Below are positions 15,424-24,740 of a DNA stretch of 63,102 nt, piece after piece. The stretch comes from Synergistaceae bacterium (GTDB lineage: Bacteria > Synergistota > Synergistia > Synergistales > Synergistaceae). The notes beneath the pieces are model-generated. The model was given only the letters and a program-made list of their open reading frames with translations. It was not told the origin of the DNA and did no database searches. Position 1 is the first letter of the stretch. Each line of letters begins with the position of its first letter. The stretch lies in the NCBI GenBank assembly GCA_030533085.1, contig JAUNJZ010000011.1, positions 1 through 63,102 of the forward strand, written 5' to 3'. A program made the translations under genes and the position numbers.

Positions 15424-16257
15424 TTACATCGTCTTTAATTTTTGGATCAGTTCTTTTATCAGCCAGTCGGGGGTGCTGCCTCCCGCGGCTATTCCAATCG
15501 TTCCCTTGTTTTCCGGCCACCTCCCGTCCAGTTCTCCAGCATGTTCTATCCATAAAGCCGGTACGCCGGATGAAAAGGCGATCTCAGCCAGCTTTCTCGT
15601 ATTTGCGCTGTTCCTGCCGCCAAGGACAATTATCCCATCGGCCTCTTCGGCCAGACGGCAGACAGATTGCTGACGCTCAAGCGTAGCCCTGCATATTGTA
15701 TTATATACCTTTATTTCAGGAGAAACAGATACAAATGCGCTCACCAGAGAAGAAAATGTTTCGACCCGCTGCGTTGTCTGGCTCAGCAGACCGCATCTTT
15801 TTCCGACGAATTCGCCGGAAATATCCTCCGCCGAGGCCAGAACGTGCGCCTCTCCCGACACGTATCCCATTATGCCCTTAACCTCGGGATGCGTTGCGTC
15901 GCCAAGGATTATCACTGTATAGCCCTCCTGTGAGAGGGTCTTGGCCCGCTCCTGGGCGGTCTTTACGAAGGGGCATGTGCCGTCTACCATCCGCGAGCTT
16001 CTTTCGCTTAGGATTCTCAGCGTCTCAGGAGAAACTCCATGCGCGCGAACAAAAGAGATGGCTCCGTGGGGCACATCTCTGGGCGAATCAACAACGACAA
16101 GTCCCATTTCAGAGAGCCTTTCTATCTCCTGAGGATTATGTATCGGGCTGCCCAGCGCGTAGACGCGGGAAAACTTTTTCAGCTCCTCTTCCAGCGTGGT
16201 TATAGCCCTCCTGACGCCGAAGCACAGCCCTGTCGGCTCGGCGGTTATTACCCTCAT
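15424..16257 (-). CDS. ispH: 4-hydroxy-3-methylbut-2-enyl diphosphate reductase
   Basis: Last step of the MEP isoprenoid pathway, making IPP and DMAPP with a [4Fe-4S] cluster. 277 aa. The three cluster cysteines are C12 (GLCFGVRRA), C95 (DGTCPFVK) and C189 (NTICRAT). H40 (SPIHNPQ), H73 (VRAHGV) and H123 (DATHPEV) are also present. Normal length. It overlaps miaA by 4 bases and is followed by rpsA. Confidence 0.96.
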   Translation of the reverse strand: MRVITAEPTGLCFGVRRAITTLEEELKKFSRVYALGSPIHNPQEIERLSEMGLVVVDSPRDVPHGAISFVRAHGVSPETLRILSERSSRMVDGTCPFVKTAQERAKTLSQEGYTVIILGDATHPEVKGIMGYVSGEAHVLASAEDISGEFVGKRCGLLSQTTQRVETFSSLVSAFVSVSPEIKVYNTICRATLERQQSVCRLAEEADGIIVLGGRNSANTRKLAEIAFSSGVPALWIEHAGELDGRWPENKGTIGIAAGGSTPDWLIKELIQKLKTM

Positions 16258-17210
16258 CTTTTATTCCCTCCATTCAGATGGTCCAGGCATTTCGGAACGG
16301 CCCTTTTCAGCGCCTCTTCCTTTGATATTTCGTCGAAGTCGAACCAGCATGCCGGTTCAAAATGTTTGAACCATGTCATCTGGCGGCGCGAAAAGGCCTT
16401 CGTCGATCGTATATCCCCATCTATCGCCTCGCGAAGAGTGATGCGTCCCTGGATATAATCTACCAGCTCACGATAGCCGAAGCCCTGCATGGCCGGCAGC
16501 GATGGAGAATAACCATTATCCAGCAGCCACGCGACCTCCTCCGGGTAGCCGCTTGCGAACTGCTCCTTCACGCGGCGTTCGATATTCGCGTAGAGGTTCG
16601 CCCGCAGCCTCGTCAGTCCGATGTAAAAAATGTCGTATGGAGAGCGCAGCTTTCGCTGCTCTGCATACCACCAGCTCGCGCTTCTGCCCGTTATCCTGAA
16701 TATTTCAAGGGCGCGCATCGTGCGTACCGGGTCGTTAGGATGTATTCTCGCTGCGGCCTCCGGATCGGCGGTCTTCAGCTCGTCGTGCAGCGCGCTGAGT
16801 CCGCGTTCCTCTATCTCGCGCAGCAGCTGCGAGCGAACATTTTCGTCGCTTGGCAGAGCCTCCGACAGAGCGCCGCTCAGCGCGCGGTAATAAAAAGGCG
16901 TGCCGCCTATGAGCAGAGGGCTACGGCCGCGGGCGATGATGCGTCTCGCCGCGCCGCATGCGTCCGCCGCGAAGCTTGCTGCTGAATATATCTGGTCCGG
17001 GTCTGCAATGTCTATAAGGTGGTGGATTATCTCTCGGCGCGTTTCGCGCGAGACCTTGTCCGTGCCGACGTCGAGATAACGGTAGACCTGCCGCGAATCC
17101 ACAGATATAACCTCGGCGTTCAGCTCCCTTGCCAGAGAGAGGCTGAATTCCGTCTTGCCGACGGCGGTGGGGCCTATTATGGCGACGAGGGGGATCCTTT
17201 CCCCGGTCAT
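16254..17210 (-). CDS. miaA: tRNA dimethylallyltransferase
   Basis: Transfers dimethylallyl to A37 of tRNAs reading UNN codons. 318 aa. The P-loop GPTAVGKT lies at 13-20, followed by ISVDSRQVYRYLDVGTDK, HHLIDIADP and the DMAPP-site segment PLLIGGTPFYYRAL. The C-terminal FSRRQMTWF(K) stretch is typical of the family. It overlaps mutL upstream and ispH downstream by 4 bases each. Its product substrate DMAPP is made by the neighbouring IspH. Confidence 0.96.
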   Translation of the reverse strand: MTGERIPLVAIIGPTAVGKTEFSLSLARELNAEVISVDSRQVYRYLDVGTDKVSRETRREIIHHLIDIADPDQIYSAASFAADACGAARRIIARGRSPLLIGGTPFYYRALSGALSEALPSDENVRSQLLREIEERGLSALHDELKTADPEAAARIHPNDPVRTMRALEIFRITGRSASWWYAEQRKLRSPYDIFYIGLTRLRANLYANIERRVKEQFASGYPEEVAWLLDNGYSPSLPAMQGFGYRELVDYIQGRITLREAIDGDIRSTKAFSRRQMTWFKHFEPACWFDFDEISKEEALKRAVPKCLDHLNGGNKR

Positions 17211-18940
17211 CTCTCGAACTGCTCCATCAGCTTTTTATTCTCTATCAGAAAGACTGTCGGCCTTCCGTGCGGGCAGCTGTAGGGGCTTTCGCAGCATTCA
17301 AGACGCCGCAGCAGCTCCGCCGCCTCTTCCGGTTCAAAGCGGCGTCCCAGCTTGACGGCGTCGCGGCAGGCAAGCCGCGCCATGCGCCACCATACCTCGC
17401 GGTCGCGCTTGGCGGGGTCGTTTTCCGTTTCGATACCTCGAAGAGCGGAACGCAGCATGTCCGTCGGGGAAAGATGTCCCTTTCCCCTTATGGCTGGAAC
17501 TGCCGTCACCATGCCCTCTTTCATCAGGAAGCCGAGCGAGGCAAGCTCCTTTTCGTGAAGCGAAGCCTCCGCCGCTATCGCAGCCGGTATCTCCGTCGGC
17601 AGAGTCAGCCGCTGCGCAGCGACATTTTCCTTAAAGCTCTCGCATATCTCCTCAAAAAGTATCCGCTCGTGCGCCGCGTGCGGGTCCATTATCGCAAGCG
17701 CATCGGGGAAGTCGAATATCAGAAAGCCTCCCGCGCTCTGGCCGATATATCTTTTGTCGGCGGGCAGCGCTCTAACTTCCGTATCTTCCTGCGAGGGGGT
17801 GAAAATATTTTCTATCGGAGAGGAGGCGCGCGATGGAAATGGGCGGCTCTCCCGCTTTGAGGTATAGCTCCAGCCGTTGGGGCTGTAAGCGGGAAGGGCT
17901 TCCCCCTCCGTCATCCCGCCGCCGCTTTGCGCCTCTCCGATATCAAAAAGCGGCGGCGGCGTGGCAGAATCCGCGCTCATCGAGTGACGCCGCGCGAAGA
18001 TCGCCTTCGCGTTGTCGTGGATTATCCTGAAGACCTCCTGACTGCGGCGAAAGCGCACCTCTTCCTTTGTCGGGTGAACGTTGACGTCCACATCCTCCGG
18101 CGGCAGCTCTATAAGCGCCAGCCATTCCCCGTAAGCGGCCCCGTCGGCGGCTGATATCGCCGCTCGAACCGCCGCGTCCTGTACGCGGCGGCCGTTGACG
18201 AAGAGCGTCAGCGTCACGCGCCGCGAATCCGGCAGCGGATTCCACCAGAGGCGCGCGAAGAGGCCGCCCAAGCGCGACTGTGAATGAAATAGGCGGCTCT
18301 CACTGCCCCAGCGCCGCTCTACGCTCTCGCTGACGCAGCTGACGCCGCCATATTCCAGTATTCTTCTCCCCTCCTCGAAGAGGCGGAAGGTCACTTGCGG
18401 ATATATCAGAGAATAATCGTTTATTATCTGCACGATGCGGCGCAGCTCCGCCGAGGCGCTTTTCAGAAATTTACGCCGCGCCGGGAGATTGAAAAAAAGA
18501 TCTTCTATCTGTATACGAGTGCCTGGCTTTGCCGGCGTCCGGCTGTGCAGAGTCAGCTCCCCTGCCTCGCAGCGAAGAAGCCCTCCCTCCTCCGCTCCGG
18601 CGGCGCGGCTGCGTATCTCCATCCGCGACACGGCGGCCACGCTGGCCAGCGCCTCTCCCCTGTAGCCAAGCGTCGATATGCGCTCAAGGTCTTCTATCTC
18701 GCTGATCTTGCTTGTAGCGTAGCGTTCAACGGCGAGAGGCAGCTCTTCAAAGGCGATGCCGCAGCCGTCGTCCTCTATGACGAAGGAGCTTTTGCCCCCC
18801 TGCTCCGTCTGTATCGTTATAGTTTTCGCGCCTGCGTCAAGCGAGTTTTCTATCAGCTCCTTAGCGACAGAAGAGGGGCGTTCTATCACCTCTCCGGCCG
18901 CGATCCGCGTCGATATGTCGGGGGCGAGCCTCTTTATCAT
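17207..18940 (-). CDS. mutL: DNA mismatch repair protein MutL
   Basis: 577-aa GHKL ATPase. The N-terminal domain carries EVIERPSSVAKELIENSLDAGA (motif I), VIEDDGCGI (II), TLGYRGEAL (III) and GTRIQIEDLFFNLPARRKFLKS. A variable linker spans about 325-390. The C-terminal dimerisation domain ends with CPHGRPTVF, matching the CPHGRP motif of endonuclease-type MutL. The DQHAxxER-like motif appears as DPHAAHERILFEE, so a nicking activity is plausible. Overlaps mutS and miaA by 4 bases. Confidence 0.96.
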   Translation of the reverse strand: MIKRLAPDISTRIAAGEVIERPSSVAKELIENSLDAGAKTITIQTEQGGKSSFVIEDDGCGIAFEELPLAVERYATSKISEIEDLERISTLGYRGEALASVAAVSRMEIRSRAAGAEEGGLLRCEAGELTLHSRTPAKPGTRIQIEDLFFNLPARRKFLKSASAELRRIVQIINDYSLIYPQVTFRLFEEGRRILEYGGVSCVSESVERRWGSESRLFHSQSRLGGLFARLWWNPLPDSRRVTLTLFVNGRRVQDAAVRAAISAADGAAYGEWLALIELPPEDVDVNVHPTKEEVRFRRSQEVFRIIHDNAKAIFARRHSMSADSATPPPLFDIGEAQSGGGMTEGEALPAYSPNGWSYTSKRESRPFPSRASSPIENIFTPSQEDTEVRALPADKRYIGQSAGGFLIFDFPDALAIMDPHAAHERILFEEICESFKENVAAQRLTLPTEIPAAIAAEASLHEKELASLGFLMKEGMVTAVPAIRGKGHLSPTDMLRSALRGIETENDPAKRDREVWWRMARLACRDAVKLGRRFEPEEAAELLRRLECCESPYSCPHGRPTVFLIENKKLMEQFER

Positions 18941-21516
18941 TTGAAATCCAATACCTTTCTGCTTTCCCTGCGCAGACGGCAGACCAGCTCCAGCGCCGCC
19001 ATCGGCGTCATGTTGTCCGGGTCGCAGGCCGCCAGCTCTTCAAGGATCGCCTCCTGACGCACGTCAAAAAGCGTCAGCTGATTCTGCTGAGAATTTTTTA
19101 TATCCTCGTTCCTCTCCCGCGCGCGTTCCTCAAACTGTGCCAGCAGCTCCTGAGAACGGCGCAGCACGGCGGCGGGAACTCCCGCCAGCCTCGCCACCTC
19201 TATGCCGTAGGAGCGATCCGACGGCGCTTCGACTATCTTATGAAGAAAGACTATCCGCCCGTCGCTCTCATCAACAGCCATACTGAGGTTGACGACTCCG
19301 GGCAGCAGCTCCGCAAGCTGCGTCAGCTCATGATAGTGCGTGGCGAAAAATACGCGCGGGCGCGCATGCTCCTGCCCCTGTAAAAACTCAACGACAGACC
19401 AGGCGATGCTGAGGCCGTCATAGGTCGACGTCCCGCGTCCGACCTCGTCCAATATTATCAGGCTTCTGTCCGTCGCGTGGCGCAGAATATTCGCCGTCTC
19501 CACCATCTCGACCATAAAGGTGCTCTGCCCGCGCGCCAGCTCGTCACGCGCGCCGATGCGCGTGAATACGCGGTCTATAAGCCCTATCTTCGCGCTTTCG
19601 GCGGGGACGAAGGAGCCCATGTGCGCCATCACGGCTATCAGCGCCGCCATTCGCAGATAGGTCGATTTTCCCGCCATGTTGGGGCCTGTTATAAGCGCGA
19701 TGCGGCGGCCGTTCTCGTCGCTGAAGTTGAAATCGTTCGGGGTAAACGGATTTTTGCCGAGCGTCACCTCCACCACAGGATGACGCGCGTTCCTGACAAT
19801 GAAATCCTTGCTCATATCCATTACCGGGCGGACATATCCGCGTTCGGCGGCTGAGAGCGCCAGCGAAAGCAGCGTGTCCAGCTCCGCTATAAAGCCCGCG
19901 CTGCGCTGGATATCGGCGGAGGCCGCGACTATCTTATCCACAAGCTCCGCGTAGATACGCGACTCTATAGCCGCTATCTCCCCCTCCGCGCTGAACATCT
20001 CGCGCTCGAACTCCTTCAGCTCTTCCGTGATGAAACGCTCCGCGTTGACCAGCGTCTGTTTTCTTATATAGTTAAGCGGGGCTTTATCCGCGCTTCCTTT
20101 GGGGATTTCGATATAGTAGCCGAATACCTTGTTGACCCGCGCCTTGAGATTTTTTATGCCGCTGCGCGCGCGCTCCGCCTCCTCAAAGTCGGCGAGCCAG
20201 CCTCCGGAATCTGCCGCCTTACGCCGCCATTCGTCAAGGGCGGCGTCGAAGCCGCTCTTTATCACGCCGCCGTCGCGCAGCAGGCGGGGGGGATCGTCAG
20301 CCACCGCCGCGTCGAGCAGCGCGGCAAGCTGCGAACAGTCGCAGCGCGGCAGAAGCTGGGAAAGCGCTTCGTTCTTTTCTATCTCCGCCTCCAGCCGCGG
20401 CGTCAGCTTCAGCGTGAGCTTTACCGCAAGCATATCTGAAGGGGCTCCCATTTTCAGCGTCAGACGCGAGAGGGCCTTCCCCATATCGCGGCAGCCGGAG
20501 AGCAGCGCCGAGAGCCTTTCGCAGAGACGGCGATCCTCCGCGAGCGCCGCTATCATATCCTGACGGCGCGATATCTCTTCCAGATCCTGCAATGGCGAGC
20601 TTATCCACTCTTTAAGCAGCCGCTTCCCCATCGGAGTGCGGCAGCGGTTGAGCACCCAGAAGAGCGACGTCGCGCTCTGATCTGTAAGCTCCAGATTCGA
20701 CTGGGTGCTTTGGTCAAGTATAAGATTTTCCTTTGGCAATATCGGGGTGAGCGAGCTTATATGAGTGGCGCGCGAAAACTGCGTTTCTTCAAGATATCTC
20801 AGCGCCGCCGCCGCCGTCCCCGCGGCGTTGTCGCGGTCGTCGAGCCCCATCGCAGACAGCGACGCGACCCCCCACTTGCGGCAGAGCCACGCCGCCCCCG
20901 CTTCCGCGCCGAAGTCGCCGCGTTCGCGCTCAACGACGCTGCAATGAGCAAGCGCCGGGCAATATTTTATAAATAATTCAAGCTGACCGCGCCTAAGAAG
21001 CAGTTCGTCGGGCGAGAAGGCGGAAAGCAGCGCCGCCCCTCCCTCTATCGTGAAGCTTCCGGCACGCAGCGCGCCGCGCGCCGTCTCAAGCAGCGCGACG
21101 GAGAGACTTTTCCCGTCAAAGAGGCAGGCGGCTATCTTGCCGTCTCCCTCGGAATTTTCCGGCATCCAGGTGCCGGGAGTGACTATGCGCGTCACCTCGC
21201 GCTCTACCAGAGAGCGGCCGTCCGGCTCTGTCATCTGTTCGCATATCGCGACGCGATACCCCGCCGCGACCAGCCTGCTCAGATATGAATCGACGGAATG
21301 AAATGGAACCCCCGCCATCGGAATCTGAATCTCCGTATCCTTCGAGCGCGAGGTAAGAACTATGTCAAGGACGGCCGAGGCCGTCTTCGCGTCGTCAAAG
21401 AACATTTCGTAAAAATCGCCCATGCGGAAGAAGAGCAGGCAGTCCGGGTACTTATCCTTCCAGAGCGCGTACTGCTCAAGCATTGGGGTCATCTTTATTC
21501 CGGCGGGCAGCTCCAC
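18937..21516 (-). CDS. mutS: DNA mismatch repair protein MutS
   Basis: 859-aa mismatch recognition ATPase. The N-terminal mismatch-binding motif is FRMGDFYEMFFDDA (about 25-38) with the Phe-x-Glu wedge. The C-terminal ABC-type ATPase has ITGPNMAGKSTYLR (about 610-625), the ST-rich GARDELARGQSTFMVEM and Walker B LIILDEVGRGTSTYDG. The last 45 residues include a helix-turn-helix dimerisation region. Directly coupled to mutL. The length is normal. Confidence 0.97.
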   Translation of the reverse strand: MELPAGIKMTPMLEQYALWKDKYPDCLLFFRMGDFYEMFFDDAKTASAVLDIVLTSRSKDTEIQIPMAGVPFHSVDSYLSRLVAAGYRVAICEQMTEPDGRSLVEREVTRIVTPGTWMPENSEGDGKIAACLFDGKSLSVALLETARGALRAGSFTIEGGAALLSAFSPDELLLRRGQLELFIKYCPALAHCSVVERERGDFGAEAGAAWLCRKWGVASLSAMGLDDRDNAAGTAAAALRYLEETQFSRATHISSLTPILPKENLILDQSTQSNLELTDQSATSLFWVLNRCRTPMGKRLLKEWISSPLQDLEEISRRQDMIAALAEDRRLCERLSALLSGCRDMGKALSRLTLKMGAPSDMLAVKLTLKLTPRLEAEIEKNEALSQLLPRCDCSQLAALLDAAVADDPPRLLRDGGVIKSGFDAALDEWRRKAADSGGWLADFEEAERARSGIKNLKARVNKVFGYYIEIPKGSADKAPLNYIRKQTLVNAERFITEELKEFEREMFSAEGEIAAIESRIYAELVDKIVAASADIQRSAGFIAELDTLLSLALSAAERGYVRPVMDMSKDFIVRNARHPVVEVTLGKNPFTPNDFNFSDENGRRIALITGPNMAGKSTYLRMAALIAVMAHMGSFVPAESAKIGLIDRVFTRIGARDELARGQSTFMVEMVETANILRHATDRSLIILDEVGRGTSTYDGLSIAWSVVEFLQGQEHARPRVFFATHYHELTQLAELLPGVVNLSMAVDESDGRIVFLHKIVEAPSDRSYGIEVARLAGVPAAVLRRSQELLAQFEERARERNEDIKNSQQNQLTLFDVRQEAILEELAACDPDNMTPMAALELVCRLRRESRKVLDFK

Positions 21517-21570
21517 TGTTTTTCTGTTTCCTCTCTTTATTTCCGTTTACCGCGTTTTCTCGGAAAACGA

Positions 21571-21981
21571 CTAGCGGCCCCTGTCAAGATAGCTCTGCAA
21601 GAGCAGGGTCGCCGCTATTTTATCAACCTTTTTCTTTCTTCCCTCGCGCGACACGTCAGCCTCAATCAGGGCCTGCTGAGCTATCGTCGTGGTGAAGCGT
21701 TCGTCCCAGAATTCCGTCTCCAGCGCGGGAAAATATTCCTCTATCTTTTTCGCCGTCTCGCGCATACGCGCCGCCTCCGGCCCCTCGCTGCCGTCGGTGC
21801 GCCGCGGCATGCCTATCAGCAGCTTTGGATTTTCATATTCTGCGGCTATCTTCGCCAGCTCGGCAAGCCAGTCGCCGCGCGCGTTAAGAACGGCGACCCC
21901 CTGCGCGAAAAAGCCCAGGGGATCGCTGACAGCGACTCCGATTCTGACGGTTCCTATATCGAGAGCGATTATTCTCCGCAT
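21571..21981 (-). CDS. ruvX: RuvX/YqgF family nuclease
   Basis: 136-aa RNase H-like fold protein known as a putative pre-16S rRNA 5'-end nuclease or Holliday junction resolvase. It has IALDIGTVRIGVAVSD at the N-terminus (catalytic D8), LIGMPRRTDGSEG in the middle and DERFTTTIAQQAL near the end, the usual acidic residues. The start overlaps the alaS stop by one base (TAATG). mutS follows 54 bases downstream. Confidence 0.93.
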   Translation of the reverse strand: MRRIIALDIGTVRIGVAVSDPLGFFAQGVAVLNARGDWLAELAKIAAEYENPKLLIGMPRRTDGSEGPEAARMRETAKKIEEYFPALETEFWDERFTTTIAQQALIEADVSREGRKKKVDKIAATLLLQSYLDRGR

Positions 21982-24632
21982 TACTTCCCTTTGGAGATAA
22001 GCCCGCGGAATATCTCCGGCGCGACTGCGAAGGCTTTGTCAAGGCCGTCCGCCTTCTGCGCTCCGCCCTGAGCGAGCGTCGGGCTTCCGCCGCCCTTTCC
22101 GCCCATCTCTGCCGCAACCGCCTTCAGCAGCGCCCCGGCGTTAGCTCCGAGCTTCACGATATCGGGCGAGGCCATCGCAGTGACGACGACGCGCTTTTCC
22201 TCGCCGACGCCCGCAAGCAGCATCATCGCGTTGGGGAACTTCTGTCTGATACGGTCTCCGATCTGGCGCAGCAGATCCGGAGTGATATTGTCAAATTTTT
22301 CCACGATCAGATCTACGCCGCCGGCGTTGGCGACGGGCTTCACGCTGTTCTCTATGTCGGATATCGCCGCCTTGACCTGAAGCTCGCGGTTCTTGCGTTC
22401 GAGGACCTTCTTCTCGTCGACCATCGACTCGACCTTTGTCATCAGGCTCTCCACATCTCCGCCAACCATCGTCACCAGAGATGTTATCGCAAATCCGAAG
22501 GACTGGAAGAGCGGCAGCGACGACGCTCCGGCGACTGCCGTTATGCGGCGTATCCCGGAACCGATCCCCTCCTCGCGGATAATCTTCACAAGCCCTATCT
22601 CGCCGGTATTCTTAACGTGCGTGCCTCCGCAAAGCTCCGTTGAAAAATCCTTTATATCCAGCACGCGGACCTCGTCTCCGTACTTCTCGTCAAAGAGGGC
22701 GCGCGCCCCTGTCTTTTTCGCCTCTTCTATCGGCATCACAGTCGTCGTGACCGGCTTGTTTTTCAAGACCTCGGCGTAGACCAGGGATTCCACCTCGCGC
22801 AGCTCGTCAAGCGTCACCGGCGCGAAATGATTGAAGTCGAAGCGCAGGAATGTCGGCGTCACTATCGAACCGGCCTGACGGACATGCTTGCCCAGCACCC
22901 GCGTCAGCGCCTCATGAAGAAGGTGCGTCGCGGTGTGATGCCGCTGTATCTCAGCGCGGCGCTCCGCGTTTATCTCGGCCTTGACGCTGTCGCCGCTTCT
23001 GACGCTGCCCTCCGCGACCCTGCCTCTGTGTACGATAAGGTCAGCCGACGGGTAAAGCGTATCCTCTACCTCGAAGAGCATTCCGTCAGCCGTTATTCTT
23101 CCCTTGTCTCCGACCTGACCGCCCTTTTCGGCGTAGAAGGGCGTATCGCTGAGGACGATATCCGCCTCCGTCCCCGCCTCCGCGCTTTCCGCCAGCGCTC
23201 CGTTCACGATTATCGCCTTTACCTGAGCCTCGCAGCTCGTCTCGCTGTATCCGCAGAATGGGCTGGGGGCTATCCTGTCGGCCAGCTCCGTGTAAACGTT
23301 TTTGGATATGACGCTGCTCGTCTGCTTGCTGGAGGCGCGGGCGCGCTCACGCTGCTCCTCCATCGCCGCGTTGAAGCCATCTTTATCGACCGCGATGCCG
23401 CGCTCGCCGCACATCTCTTCCGTAAGCTCGAGCGGGAAGCCGAATGTGTCGTAGAGGACAAAGGCTACATCCCCCGGCAGAGTCTTTTTGCCGGCAGCCT
23501 CAAGCCTGTCCATCTCGGAATAGATAAGCTCGCTCCCCTGCGAGAGGGTGCGCGAGAAGCGCTCCTCCTCCGTGCTGAGAACCTGTTCTATGGCCGACGA
23601 TTGTTCGGAAAGCTCGGTATATTCGTCGCCTATAGAATCGCGCACGACCGGCAGCAGCTCGGTGAGAAAAGGACGCTCTATGCCAAGCAGCCGTCCGTAG
23701 CGGACACAGCGTCTTATAAGGCGGCGCAGCACATAGCCGCCGCCGTCGTTCGTCGGCAGTATGCCGTCGGCTATCATGAAGGCAGAGGCGCGTATGTGGT
23801 CTGATATGACCTTGACCGCCATATCCTTTTTCGGATCCTCGCCGTATTTGACATTGACAAGCTCGCAGGCCTTATCCATAATCGGGCGGAAAAGATCCGT
23901 CTCGAAATCGTTAGGCACGGACTGTACGACTGAGGCCAGACGCTCGAGCCCCATGCCCGTATCTATATTTTTGTTCGGCAGCGGCGTGAGATTGCCGGCC
24001 TCGTCGCGGTTGTACTGCATAAAGACCAGATTCCATATTTCAAGATAGCGATCGCAGTCGCAGCCGACGGTGCAGCCCGGCTTGCCGCAGGAGAACTTTT
24101 CCCCCTGGTCGTAGATTATCTCGGAGCAGGGGCCGCATGGGCCTACCGGGCCGGCAGCCCAGAAGTTGTCATCCGCGCCGAGACGGAAGATGCGCTCCTT
24201 CGGCAGGCCGACCTTTTCATGCCAGATATTGAAGGCCTCGTCGTCGTCAAGATAGACCGTAGCGTAGAGACGTTCAGGGTCAAGCCCCACGCGCTCGGTT
24301 AGAAATTCCCAGGACCACGGAATTATCTCCTCTTTGAAATAATCGCCGAAGCTGAAATTGCCCAGCATCTCAAAAAAAGTATGGTGGCGCGCCGTGCGTC
24401 CGACATTTTCTATGTCGTTCGTGCGCACGCACTTCTGCGCTGTGGTGGCGCGCGTTACCTCCGGCGTTTTCAGCCCTAGGAAGTATGGCTTGAAAGGAAC
24501 CATGCCCGCAATCGTAAAAAGAAGAGTTGGGTCGTCGGGCACCAGCGAAAAGCTGCGATACCTGCGGCATCCCTTCTCCTCAAAAAAATTCAAGAAAAGC
24601 TCGCGTAATTCTTTACCGCTCCGGCGTTTCAT
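21981..24632 (-). CDS. alaS: Alanyl-tRNA synthetase
   Basis: 883 aa, full length. The N-terminal class II core starts ELRELFLNFFEEKGCRR, with motif 2-like RTARHHTFFEMLGNFSFGDYFKEE. The editing domain zinc motif is HHTATHLLHEAL (about 570-581) with the later CGGTHVKNTGEIG. The C-Ala domain with its GGG-rich ending (GGKGGGSPTLAQGG) is complete. ATG 24632 follows CTGGAGG. First gene of the operon ending at rpsA. Confidence 0.97.
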   Translation of the reverse strand: MKRRSGKELRELFLNFFEEKGCRRYRSFSLVPDDPTLLFTIAGMVPFKPYFLGLKTPEVTRATTAQKCVRTNDIENVGRTARHHTFFEMLGNFSFGDYFKEEIIPWSWEFLTERVGLDPERLYATVYLDDDEAFNIWHEKVGLPKERIFRLGADDNFWAAGPVGPCGPCSEIIYDQGEKFSCGKPGCTVGCDCDRYLEIWNLVFMQYNRDEAGNLTPLPNKNIDTGMGLERLASVVQSVPNDFETDLFRPIMDKACELVNVKYGEDPKKDMAVKVISDHIRASAFMIADGILPTNDGGGYVLRRLIRRCVRYGRLLGIERPFLTELLPVVRDSIGDEYTELSEQSSAIEQVLSTEEERFSRTLSQGSELIYSEMDRLEAAGKKTLPGDVAFVLYDTFGFPLELTEEMCGERGIAVDKDGFNAAMEEQRERARASSKQTSSVISKNVYTELADRIAPSPFCGYSETSCEAQVKAIIVNGALAESAEAGTEADIVLSDTPFYAEKGGQVGDKGRITADGMLFEVEDTLYPSADLIVHRGRVAEGSVRSGDSVKAEINAERRAEIQRHHTATHLLHEALTRVLGKHVRQAGSIVTPTFLRFDFNHFAPVTLDELREVESLVYAEVLKNKPVTTTVMPIEEAKKTGARALFDEKYGDEVRVLDIKDFSTELCGGTHVKNTGEIGLVKIIREEGIGSGIRRITAVAGASSLPLFQSFGFAITSLVTMVGGDVESLMTKVESMVDEKKVLERKNRELQVKAAISDIENSVKPVANAGGVDLIVEKFDNITPDLLRQIGDRIRQKFPNAMMLLAGVGEEKRVVVTAMASPDIVKLGANAGALLKAVAAEMGGKGGGSPTLAQGGAQKADGLDKAFAVAPEIFRGLISKGK

Positions 24633-24666
24633 AAAATTGCCTCCAGTTATTTCAGACTAATGGAAT

Positions 24667-24695
24667 ATTATATACTTCATTATAAATTTGCACAA
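24667..24695 (-). promoter_or_regulatory. Promoter of the alaS operon
   Basis: On the minus strand, TTGTGC (24695-24690), exact 17-base spacer and TATAAT (24672-24667), 35 bases upstream of the alaS ATG. The surrounding 24633-24740 gap is AT-rich and contains nothing else recognisable. Confidence 0.65.
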
Positions 24696-24740
24696 TAATT
24701 AAAGAAGCGGGAGGAAGGGACAAAGCCCCCTCCCCCTCGC

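Noticed and set aside
15407-15553. 49-codon N-terminal extension of ribosomal protein S1
   Set aside because: It overlaps the end of ispH in another frame; ATG 15406 has GGAGG at correct spacing.
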